A DNA stretch of 41,518 bases from Phallusia fumigata (taxonomy: Eukaryota; Chordata; Ascidiacea; Phlebobranchia; Ascidiidae), in NCBI GenBank assembly GCA_008931825.1, contig QXVZ01028765.1, positions 1 through 41,518 on the forward strand, given 5' to 3'. Positions 31,358-40,495 of the stretch are shown piece by piece. Numbering within the stretch: position 1 is the first letter of the stretch; each line of letters starts with the position of its first letter. The notes beneath the pieces are model-generated. The model saw only the letters and a list, made by a program, of their open reading frames with translations, had not been told where the DNA came from and did no database searches. Made by a program: the position numbers and the translations under genes.

Positions 31358-32663
31358 ACATATCACATGTGCAACTTTACACACTTAAAGCGAGCTTGTA
31401 AATCAGCTATGTATACCTATAGTAGAGATGTAGATTGTAATTTTCTTTTCTGTGCTTGGATGGGAGCACGGCTCTCGCCGCATAACTGTTTGGTTACAAT
31501 TTGTTAGGTGAGTTTAATTTAGTAATTGCGAAGTACAACTGCTTGTTTTATGCACATTTTCAAAAGTTCAACTGCTTGTTATGTTTTTACTCTATTTTCT
31601 TTTTTCTCACCCCGCAGTTCACATATAGAGGGTCATGGCGGTGTGTCAACCTTTTCGGATAAAAGCTCCAGCGGTATCCCGCTGACTCCCCAAATATTGG
31701 TCAAATTATTGAACAATGTCCAAACTGGATAAAATTTAGACCGTTTTTAGAAATGCTATTGTGGTACATTGATTGCTGTGTTTAACCCTAAAATCCCAGC
31801 AGTGTGCCATAGTGGTGCGTCATTCCGTTTTCTTATATATTGTTTTAGTCAAAAGCTATTATATCAAATCGAACAAATTGTACGAAATTTACTAAAAATT
31901 TTTGGCAGAGACATATATCTATAAAAACGCATAATCTACAACTTTCCTAGTGTAGCGACCTGTACGTATTTCTTCCTGCAAAAACAATCAGGTCATAAAA
32001 ACCTTAGGTAAAGTTGCGATTGAACGAAAAATAATGTTGTAAATATACACCACTTTTGAAAAAGTGGTACTGTGGCATGACATCGCGACATAGCCAACGT
32101 ATTGATGTCACAACTGCGCAATTGCAGCTTAATTTTAATCAACGTAAGCCTGGCCGCCCGTTTATATGCAAAGAAGCATTTGATACCAACCGCTGCAACG
32201 CTTGACTCATCAACTCCTCGCGTTGTAGTATTGGGCAGAACAGCCCGCATTTGGACACGTATTTTGGACGGTAGGGTAACCACATGGCCGATCAGTTTAA
32301 AATTTGATTTACCCAATGAGGCGCATATATAAATGTTTTAAATTTCAATACATAGTATTAACGCCAAAGCGGGTTTAAATATACTGATGTGTTTTAATAG
32401 ACTGAACCTAAGCGACAGTTTCAAAAATCACCAAATTATATGTTAACAGTAATACGCCTAAACCGTTTCTAGGTGATTTTGATTTAGCCGTGTTTTTATT
32501 TAATGATGGCTACAACTTGTGAAAAGGGGAAAGCGCAAAAAATAAAACAATCCGATTCCTAGCGATCAAGTTACAAATGTTTATTACACTCTACCATTAC
32601 ATACCTGAAAAAAACGAACGAAAAAGGCGATGACGGGAAATTGTACATTAAACTTACAGGGTC
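31358..32663. other. Methyltransferase 3' flank, nothing recognised
   Basis: 1.3 kb with unsupported open frames only. TTTTTTCTCACCCCGCAG at about 31602-31618 looks like a splice acceptor on the plus strand, but the following frame is short and not recognised. Confidence 0.5.
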
Positions 32664-32880
32664 GAGCCGACAAAGTCACACAGAAGTAAAAAATAAAACT
32701 AAACAACTGTTACAGCAAAACACACGGAAACAAGGCGGCGAGAAATTGCTAGCGCTTGTGCAGTTACACGCGGTCCAAACTTGAGACATGACTAAAAAGG
32801 CAGTCGCAGCAAAAAGTGCATTGGGACAGAGAATACAAAGCAAGCAGATACGTTTGATACACAAGCAATGTTTGAACAAT
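32664..32880. repeat. 0.2-kb dispersed repeat, copy 2
   Basis: Direct-orientation partner of 28902-29112. The shared core includes AGAAGTAAAAAATAAAACTA, GCTAGCGCTTGTG and GTTACACGCGGTCCAAACTT. It lies 2.1 kb downstream of the HIP1R stop codon. Confidence 0.75.
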
Positions 32881-34975
32881 ATTTTACACATACAGTTGTG
32901 TAGATGTAGAATACGTTTTACAGGCGTCGTATATATTTTTTAATTTACTAACGCAGTGTGAGATAACTGTTACCTTGCTTGTAAAGACATGTAATTTGTT
33001 ATGAAAGCATTTGGTCTCGTTAATGCGACCATTGGGTTTTAGCACAACACACGTAACACACATGATGTGATATGAAAACGAAATTTTTTCGGGTAGATAT
33101 GATTAGGCCACTGAAAGTTAGGCTCATATTGTTGTGACTATACAAGAACCGACTTGATAAAGCATAGAGAGCAGGCACCTTGGTTCCTTTGTAGCTTAGA
33201 AATGTTGTTCGATTTGTAACACTACATGACGTCAACGAATTTCTCCTTGAGACTGAAATAAACGTTCAGTAATCGAGCGAACAACAAAATACCGCCTAAC
33301 ACAGAGTTCCTAACCAATGATGCGAGTACAGCTAGTGGTACGCGAGAATCTTCTGTTTTTTCTTCTCAAAAAACGTAAACGCAATCATATATTTGGCTTT
33401 TACAAACCGGGTTCTGTTTCAAACTTACATTACCCTCCATTTTTAATTCAATTTTGTGTCAGTACACTATCCAGTTAATTTATTACGGGGTGGTACGCGG
33501 TGACAAAACAAGACCACCAGGTGGTGCGCTATCCGAAAAAGGTTAGGAATCACTGGACTATAATGTGTTAACGTATAAAAAGAAGTTTTGACAATTAAGG
33601 AATATTTATTACCTTTCAGGATATTTGGTAATGACAAAGGCTATGCAGTGGACGAAAAAGCTGTTAAATAGTAAATTTACCTAAATTATGTAATTCGTTC
33701 CCTTTCATTGAGACGCCCCAGAGAAAAAGGCCATATATTGCCAACGACCAGAGCGCTTTGGTTAAACAACGAATGTTAAATTTTTACCTGTGATAATTTT
33801 ACAATCGATGTTTACTGCAAAAACAAATTTAACCAACAGGAAAATCTCAAATCAAAAAACTGCGCTTTGTATTTCCTGAAAAGCCGTAGACTCTCGAAAA
33901 AGAGTAAGGGGTGTTGCAGGATTTTCAGCACGGGCATCGACTCCAATTGAGACAAAATACTTTTTTCAGAACTGTACGCTGTGTATTGTTTTTCATTAAA
34001 CTTGGAAAGAAACTGCACGTTTTTTAAAAAAGAAATGTCCCACTCGTTTCATTGAGGCGGGGGCATTACGTGAACGTTCTATTTTTCATTTCTTAATTCA
34101 TTAATGGAAAGGGCGAAGGCAAATTTGATCAATGGCGCCAAATGGAAGAAAAAGATTAAAACCCATGGAAAGCTCAAATAAATAAAGTCAAATGTAGGTA
34201 GTTCAGCAAACGTCTACGATCCAAATTTAGCTTCGATTTCATTAACATTAATGTAGTGAGCTTATTACATAAACCTAGCAACATTTCTTTTGCAAGTTGA
34301 CATTACAAACTTGTTTTTTTATCACACGGCGGTGATAGTTTTTCAAGAAACATTTAACAAATATATGCCGACGAACTGATACGGGCACAGAATACCTAAA
34401 AACGAAGATACAAGTTTGCAACCAGTCAAAATGCGTCTGACTAACGTACGCGGCCTGTACTATATCTACTTCGCTACGTATAGACATATTCATCAGCGTT
34501 ATCGACGGTTTTGCACCGACAGTGTAGCAACTATGCTGGAGAAATCGGTGTAGCGCCTCCATGCATTTCATACACTAGAAAATCGTGTGTAGTTTGGGCT
34601 GTCCCACAGTTGAAGCATAAATAGGCAGGCGAACATTTTATCACCCTTCAGTGTAAAAGATACTTTAAGAAAAGCTTTACTAACTAAAGGTTTGTTAGTT
34701 TTCTTTAAGTTTTTGACGTTAGTTCATAGACAAAATAGCGGTGGTATAACGGAATAATTAGCCAAAAAAATCCTTCGCCAATTTTGGTACAAAAACCTTA
34801 TCCAGTTACCCATCTAAACAGAACGAACGTGGTCATTTTGCAGAGAAAACAAAAGCTACTTAGATGTAAATAAGCTAAGCATACAAAAAACATCACTTCA
34901 CAAGGCTCAAGAAAGGCCTGTTACCTTGCACCAACACATTATAGCTGAAGACTCGGTGTAAGACAAAAAATATCT
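32881..34975. other. HIP1R 3' flank
   Basis: 2.1 kb. Contains the hAT-like element at 33302-33555 and a TGACGTCA at 33227-33234. No minus-strand AATAAA is obvious in the first few hundred bases below the HIP1R stop, so the 3' untranslated region cannot be delimited. Confidence 0.5.
33302..33555. mobile_element. hAT-like MITE, 254 bp
   Basis: Left end CAGAGTTCCTAACC (33302) is mirrored by CAGTGATTCCTAACC read inward from 33555. CAGNGNTTCNNAACC-type ends are usual for hAT non-autonomous elements. GGTACGCG also recurs inside near both ends. No 8-bp target duplication is clear. Confidence 0.55.
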
Positions 34976-35107
34976 CTAACTCAGCTCAGGTTTTGGAAGA
35001 ATCTGCGGCTTCCAGGCAATTATCGGTTTCGGCGGCTTGGTATCGTTGGTGTTGATGTTATTATTGTTGTTGTTAGCATTGCGACTGTCGCCTGCACCTT
35101 GTTCCTC
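34976..35107 (-). CDS. HIP1R: HIP1R last exon with stop codon
   Basis: 43 codons plus TAG. EEQGAGDSRNANNNNNNINT ends in a proline/lysine-rich tail KPPKPIIAWKPQILPKPELS. The asparagine run comes from an imperfect AAC/AAT repeat. Vertebrate HIP1R also ends in a KPPxxxKP-rich tail. The acceptor is TTGCAG. Confidence 0.88.
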   Translation of the reverse strand, partial: EEQGAGDSRNANNNNNNINTNDTKPPKPIIAWKPQILPKPELS

Positions 35108-38100
35108 CTGCAACAATCAGAATTTGATGACTTGTTGTTTGTCCTTGTTTGCACTTTGTACTTGATGATTATTTACAGGTCTACATGAACGGAGGCTAAG
35201 CAAGTAGAAGAAACCGGGTACAGAACATCGCCGCTTTTGATGCTTGGTACTTGCTGAATTTCGCGTAAACGCGAGCAATGGTTCTAATAAATCGTGTAAG
35301 TTTCCGTCTGTTATTGGCGAGCGTCATCACAGAAACGTGTACGTCTCCAACAAGTCAAAAAACAGGAATGTTTTAGTTTGGAGCTAAAAAATTGACGACT
35401 GATCTATTGTGACGCCATAATAACCCGACCGTGCTCCGTGTGCCGACTATTAACATGAGATGATCGGTGCTGGGCCAAACAGAACACATGTTCTAGTCAT
35501 AACCGTAGCACTTCGGATCAACAACAGCGATGCCCGGTAGTCGGTACCAAGTACGGGTTTTGACTTGGTGTGGGCCATCCGAAATTATTGAACAATTCAT
35601 TTCCCCATATGATTGACAGTAACTATAGTTTCACGAGGCAAAGATATAATGATGTCATCATTACCACGACGTCACTAACCTGCTGTGTGACGTCATTTTC
35701 CTCGTCTTCCTTCACTCCAGCGAGCTCATAATGTTTCTTCTTAATTGTGCCAAGCTTGCGACGTTCCTGTTCAAGAGCTTGCTCCAGTTCCAACACTTTC
35801 ACCTGCGGCAGTAAGGTAAATTTACAACATGCTAAGCTTGGTTTGAAGGTTGGTTGTAAAGGCCAAATGGGAAAAAATTAAAACTCTTAAAGCACCGACG
35901 TTGTTATTATCTGTGACCCTTTCTACAAACAATCTCTGTTCAAATTAAAGACAAGGCCGCTAATAAGATCTCACAAAGTTTATTCGCAATCTCACAAAGA
36001 AAGAAAATCGTGGAGTAGTGTAAAATGAGTGGTGTAGCTTTTTTAGGAGAAAAAATTAAAACACAATTGGCACCACTATTAGTTATGTTAGTTACAGTAC
36101 AACGCGCAGTCACATAGAACAATTGACTTGTAAACATCATAACAAAGTCCATACGAAAACTGTGTCTTACCCTGGAATCCATTTCGCGTCGTTTGATCTG
36201 AGTCAGTGTCACGGCGTTGGTGAGATCTGACAAGGATTCGCTCGTTTCGTCCAGTTGTCGTCTTCCCGCGTTGGTAGATGCGACCACCCGCGCGGTGGCG
36301 CCATTCACATTACGCGATGCTGATTGAAGTTTACCCAAACGATCGCTGCCCCTGCTTGCCTTCACCTGCGGTTATGAAACAAATTCGCACTGAGATATAT
36401 TGTGTAGATAAGGTCGGCTTATTTTGGATGAATATCGCGCAAAAATAAAGTTCAATGGTTGTATTTTTAAGTCGATTTACACGTTTATAAACACGTTAAA
36501 TCTTGAAATGTTGTGGCAATCTCTAACATGGTCTTAAAATATCCTAACATGATTTTTATCCGAGATTTACCATGTTGACTTACCGGCTAGCAATCGTAAT
36601 GCACCACACTCAAGTTATGTTAGAGATGATTAAATGTTATAAGAATACTTTAAAACACTTTTACCTAAATTAAATCGGGGAAAAAATAAAAAGAGATGTG
36701 TGTATTATCTATAAATTCCCATCAATAAACTAAGGTACACAATTCACGGCTTTAAATATTTTCAATAAGAAGATACAAGCCAGTACTTGTGTATAAAACA
36801 TGTTCTACGTTTCGACAAACGCTGCTGTCATCATCAGGNCGCAGCTTTTCCAAACGCTAACAAAATTTCCCAAACTTTAGACGCCTTTTGCAACACACAA
36901 ACCCTATGAGATGACCCGTTGTAACCTTTTCAGTCAGTGGATTCATAACAGCTATCGAAACCAGTCTAAGAGTATAACAATGAATCGTCACACATTCTGA
37001 CCTCTCGTTGACCTCCAGATTAACCCCGGAGTCCCGCTGTCGAGCTTCGTTAAGCAGAGCTTCAATTCTCTGTGCGGCCTGTTCGATCGCTTTCGATGTT
37101 GAAGCCATTTCTTGTTCTACCATGTCGTGCAGATCTCCGCCCCTGACGTCAGCCATCTTTGGAAGTAGTTCCTGTGGGCGCAGAAGTTTGTCGATAGTTC
37201 ACAAGCTTATTTTTAGTTGGTGGCTTCCAATTTCAGTCGCCAAAAGCGCTTCTGTTTTTTGATGGGAATGTTCTGTGTTGGCAATATTTAAAACAGCCGC
37301 CATGGGTTCCAAAGATCACTGCAAATATTATTGAAAATCCCGAAATTTGACAGAAACAGTCAGTACAAGTAAAAGGAATATATATTTTTTCGGATACTTT
37401 TAGACAAAGCCATTTTAGGAATATGTCTGCAATTGAGACCATATTTTGCTAGGTTTTAGATCTTTATAAATATGGAATTTAAATGTTGTACATACAAACA
37501 TTCTCACTTTTGTGACATCATTGGTGTGTAACGAAGGGAATGCTTTTTAACCCAACAAAAAATGCCGAAATACCAAAAAAACAAACATTTTGCACTTCAT
37601 TTACGGGTAAAAATGTACCTGTGCAGTACTCAGTAGTTCCATTAGTTTGTCTTTAGTTTTGGTTCCACTTGCATGTTTTGTTTCATGCTTGACCACACCA
37701 AGGAACGAAAGCGACTCCTTTCCACAACTTCTACAGGCCGTCTCCAGTGCTGGGCGCAGATTAGTCATTTTAATTGATTTTAATTTTATTGGCAATGTCA
37801 GTGTGGTGGTTTGATGTCAAAATGATGGACTAATCAATCATAAAGCAATGCTTGTCACTNCGCAGATTTTCCAAACGCTAAAAAAATTTCCCAAACTTTA
37901 GACGCCTTTTACAACACGCAAAAGCCCCAAGAGATGACCCGTTGTAACCTTTTCACCCAGTGAATTCAATACAGCTATCGAAACCGGTATAAGAGTTTAA
38001 CAATGAATCGTCACACATTCTGACCTCTCGTTGACCTCCAGATTAACCCCGGAGTCCCGCTGTCTAGCTTCGTTGAGCAGAGCTTCAATTCTCTGTGCGG

Positions 38101-40495
38101 CCTGTTCGATCGCTTTCGATGTTGAAGCCATTTCTTGTTCCACCATGTCGTGCAGATCTCCGCCCCTGACGTCAGCCATCTTTGGAAGTAGTTCCTGTGG
38201 GCACAGAAGTTTGTCGATAGTTCACAAGCTTATTTTTAGTTGGTGGCTTTAAATTTCAGTCACCAAAAGCGCTTCTGTTTTTTGATGGGAATGTTCGGAG
38301 TTGGCAATATTTAAAACAGCCGCCATGGGTACCAAAGATCACTGCACATATTATTGAAATTCTCGAAATTTGACAGAAACAGTCAGTACAAGTAAAAGGA
38401 ATATATATTTTTTAGAATTTTTTTAGACAAGGCCATTTTAGGATTATGTCTGCAATTGAGGCTGTATTTTGCTAGGTGTTAGATCTTGATAAATATGGAA
38501 TTTAAGTTTTGTACATACAAACATTCTCGCTTTTGTGACATCATTAGTGAGTAATAAAGGGAATGCTTTTGAACCCAATAAAAAATGCCGAAATACCAAA
38601 AAAACATCTCAAAATTTTGCACTTTATTTAAGGGTCAAAATGTACCTGTGCAGTACTCAGTAGTTCCATTAGTTTGTCTTTAGTTTTGGTTCCACTTGCA
38701 TGTTTCGTTTCATGTTTCACCACACCGAGGAACGAAAGCGACTCTTTTCCACAACTTCTACAGGCCGTATCCAGTGCTGGGCGCAGATTAGTCGTTTTAA
38801 ATGATTTTAACTTTATTGGCAATGTCAATGTGGTGGTTTGATGTCAAAATAATAGACTAATCAATCATAAAGCAATGCTTGTCACTATACAATTTGGTGA
38901 ATAAGATGTTATTTTGTAAAAAATGATTTAAAAAAAAATTTAATTCATGTTTTGAATTAAAAAGCACACTTTTGAAATTTGGTGGATTACCAAATCAAAG
39001 TCTGTTGTTTCATATTAAGTTAATTACACCTCTATTAACTACGAAGCAATACACTTCAAAATCAACAATGAATAAAAAAACATCAGAACGTAAGTTGTAG
39101 CTGAACACCATTAGTTAAAAATAAGAATGAAAAGCATGAATTTTTTTGCAAAACCACAGAATGTTAAATAAAAATTATGGCTTTAATGTTTTCTTCAGAA
39201 TAAGTTTAGTATTCTCATTCTCACCAACATAAAACAAAAAAAAACGCATTCTTTTAGATTTTCAGCGATAATCAAAAGCATTTGTGTGATTAACAGCTGT
39301 GTAATTTTTGAAGTTTTGAACCATTGCATGCATCTGATAGAAATTTAGTCACTGGTAGAGTCACATACTATAATGCTTACATATTAGACTTTCATACAGA
39401 CATAAAGATGGCAATGTTTTTCATGCAATAATCAGTTGCTGCCTTGTTTTTAATACTTACCCATGACCAAATCAAACAAACGATCTCTCCACTTGGTGGG
39501 GCTAAGCACTATGTGTGTGTATGCAAAAGCAAGCGTGGAAATAAACAAGAGTAAATTAGAACACAAAAACGATCAAGTGTAAGTTACCAAATTTGTAATT
39601 TTAAATTTAGACCTTGGCTAATAAATTTTTTTCCTAAAAATAAAATCTTAAAATATTGATATAGTTAGATTGGTATGTGGCTTATTTTGCAAAAAAAACT
39701 ATGCATCTGGTGCACATCAAACCATTCTATCATGCTGAAACAGATACCCTGGGTCGTCTACATAGTTGTGAAACATTCACTAGAAAAACATGAACTAAAA
39801 GACATGCAGTACAAACTACAGCAAATCTACAACTATCAACGCAAGAAGACAAGCAAACATACACACACAACTAAACTAGCAAATCAATAAGAGAGTGTGA
39901 TCAAAAAGGATGTTAAAGTTGGATTCTTTTTTACCTGTGCCTTGTTGGTCAGGAGCCATGTTGCAAGTTGCACCCCCGTTTTCGATTGTCTCTGCCATCC
40001 AGTGGCCAAAAGATGATATACTTCGAAGCAAGCCACCAATATCTGCAATTGATACAAAGTTTGATGCCACAGTTATATTTTAGTGTTTAGAATTAAATTT
40101 GCAACCGACATACTGCTAAAGGTGCAGCTGCATTTTTGTTTAGGATTTGTTTAATGTTTGTGAAAAAGATTGATACCAATGCATTTATGGAATCTCTAAT
40201 ATATTATTGCAAAGTTGCAAAGAATACTCAAGTTTTTCCAAAAAAATAAACAAAAGTCAAAATATGTTGTTTTGTTCAGTCCAAAATAATGGATTTCCAG
40301 TGAATCAATTGAAGCACACACCATCTTTTTGTGTGAACTCATTTAAGTCAATTTCCATTTTGTTCAAGGCTTCAGATGCTTTGGTAGCGATATGCATAAG
40401 CGACTCTGCACTGCATGTGCGACTGCTGTTTGATTCATCATCCAATGAATTTACAGCCACTTGTATTATATCGTGGGCCTCATCTGCAGCCAATG
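34976..40495 (-). CDS. HIP1R: HIP1/HIP1R (Sla2-type) clathrin-actin linker, C-terminal exons; 5' part outside window and THATCH core missing
   Basis: Proteins of this family bind clathrin light chain and phosphoinositides through N-terminal regions and F-actin through the C-terminal THATCH (I/LWEQ) domain, coupling coated pits to actin during endocytosis. Seven exons are readable here: helical segment exons at 40322-40495, 39935-40042 and 38646-38776; the upstream helix and first THATCH helix at 38025-38194; then 36171-36365, 35680-35802 and the last exon ending at TAG 34976-34978. Phases agree except across 37001-36366, where about 100 residues (family ILNSC...EIAASTAQLVAAS) are absent. The N at 36839 lies in that interval, so the core exons are probably unassembled. 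Exons at 37002-37171 and 37619-37749 are allelic duplicates. The ANTH domain and most of the coiled coil lie right of the window. HIP1 versus HIP1R is not decidable; slightly closer to HIP1R by the GGAT...APxD segment. Confidence 0.93.
35680..35802 (-). CDS. HIP1R: HIP1R exon, THATCH latch helix
   Basis: 41 codons, VKVLELEQALEQERRKLGTI KKKHYELAGV, matching VRVLELENELQKERQKLGEL...HYELAG. This C-terminal helix mediates THATCH dimerisation in the family. The acceptor is CCGCAG and the donor GTTAGT. Confidence 0.96.
36171..36365 (-). CDS. HIP1R: HIP1R exon, THATCH C-terminal helices
   Basis: 65 codons, VKASRGSDRLGKLQSASRNV NGATARVVAST, then AVTLTQIKRREMDSR, matching VKADKDSPNLAQLQQASRGVN...LTQIKRQEMDSQ of HIP1. 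The acceptor is CCGCAG and the donor GTAAGA. Confidence 0.96.
36778..36838 (-). repeat. Dispersed repeat with conserved hairpin, copy 3 (cut by gap)
   Basis: On the minus strand it reads CCTGATGATGACAGCAGCGT then TTGTCGAAACGTAGAACATG. It abuts the N at 36839, so the copy is probably truncated by the assembly gap. Confidence 0.55.
36839..36839. other. HIP1R: Assembly gap (single N), probably hides THATCH core exons
   Basis: The N lies between the exon ending LEVNER and the exon starting VKASRGSDRL, where the family has about 100 further residues. The sequence to its left is not homologous to that to its right, so this gap probably has real missing length. Confidence 0.7.
37002..37171 (-). CDS. 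HIP1R: HIP1R exon, THATCH first helix, allelic duplicate
   Basis: Same 170-nt exon and identical peptide as 38025-38194. If the tandem order were real, the protein would repeat an exon pair of 301 nt, which is not a multiple of three and would break the frame. Confidence 0.65.
37619..37749 (-). CDS. HIP1R: HIP1R exon, CRSCGKE segment, allelic duplicate
   Basis: Same 131-nt exon as 38646-38776, with one conservative change (LETACRSC versus LDTACRSC) and silent differences, as expected for alleles. Confidence 0.65.
37860..37860. other. Assembly gap (single N) between duplicated HIP1R blocks
   Basis: Separates two near-identical roughly 1-kb blocks, each with the same two HIP1R exons. The likeliest cause is unmerged haplotypes. 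Confidence 0.85.
38025..38194 (-). CDS. HIP1R: HIP1R exon, THATCH upstream helix and first helix (right contig)
   Basis: 170 nt, ELLPKMADVRGGDLHDMVEQ EMASTSKAIEQAAQRIEALL then DSGVNLEVNER, matching DVRQEELGAVVDKEMAATSAAIE...SGVKLEVNER. The upstream helix regulates actin binding in this family. The acceptor is CCACAG and the donor GTCAGA, leaving AG for a following exon starting with one base; that exon is not present at this locus. Confidence 0.95.
38646..38776 (-). CDS. HIP1R: HIP1R exon, CRSCGKE segment (right contig)
   Basis: 131 nt, LDTACRSCGKESLSFLG and onward to KLMELLSTAQ, matching LIDTCRECGARALELMG. The acceptor is CCCAG and the donor GTACAT. It joins QGT-A exactly in phase with the exon at 39935-40042. 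Confidence 0.92.
38777..39934. other. HIP1R intron
   Basis: 1.16-kb AT-rich intron. A minus-strand stretch near 39515-39475 encodes WRDRLFDLVM before a GTAAGT, but its phase does not fit either neighbour. Confidence 0.6.
39935..40042 (-). CDS. HIP1R: HIP1R exon, GGAT segment
   Basis: 108 nt, IGGLLRSISSFGHWMAETIE NGGATCNMAPDQQGT, matching FSHLAADTIINGGATSHLAP. The acceptor is TTGCAG and the donor GTAAAA. The final base G joins CA of the next exon to give Ala. Confidence 0.93.
40322..40495 (-). CDS. HIP1R: HIP1R exon, helical region (first in window)
   Basis: 174 nt, LAADEAHDIIQVAVNSLDDE through TCSAESLMHIATKASEALNK. It resembles the vertebrate LVQGALVRLED...SCTGSPDYLLSRAESAL segment. The acceptor is TCACAG and the donor GTGTGT. 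It requires one base from an exon to the right of the window. Confidence 0.88.

Larger units (their letters stand above)
36840..37859. repeat. Left copy of 1.02-kb contig overlap, a short contig between two Ns
   Basis: This whole N-to-N piece is contained in the right copy, so it adds no unique sequence. It is best regarded as the alternative haplotype placed in line. Confidence 0.85.
37861..38885. repeat. Right copy of 1.02-kb contig overlap (two HIP1R exons)
   Basis: Starts CGCAGATTTTCCAAACGCTA and ends around GCTTGTCACT. It is near-identical to 36840-37859. Confidence 0.88.

Noticed and set aside
36778-36838. Intact hammerhead ribozyme
   Set aside because: The core words CTGATGA and GAAAC are present around a hairpin, but one unpaired base sits at the helix II junction and helices I and III cannot be drawn convincingly.
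39475-39520. Mini-exon reading WRDRLFDLVM before a GTAAGT donor on the minus strand, resembling DRLID of HIP1R
   Set aside because: The exons at 39935-40042 and 38646-38776 already join perfectly in phase (QGT-A-LDTAC), and inserting this piece breaks the frame.
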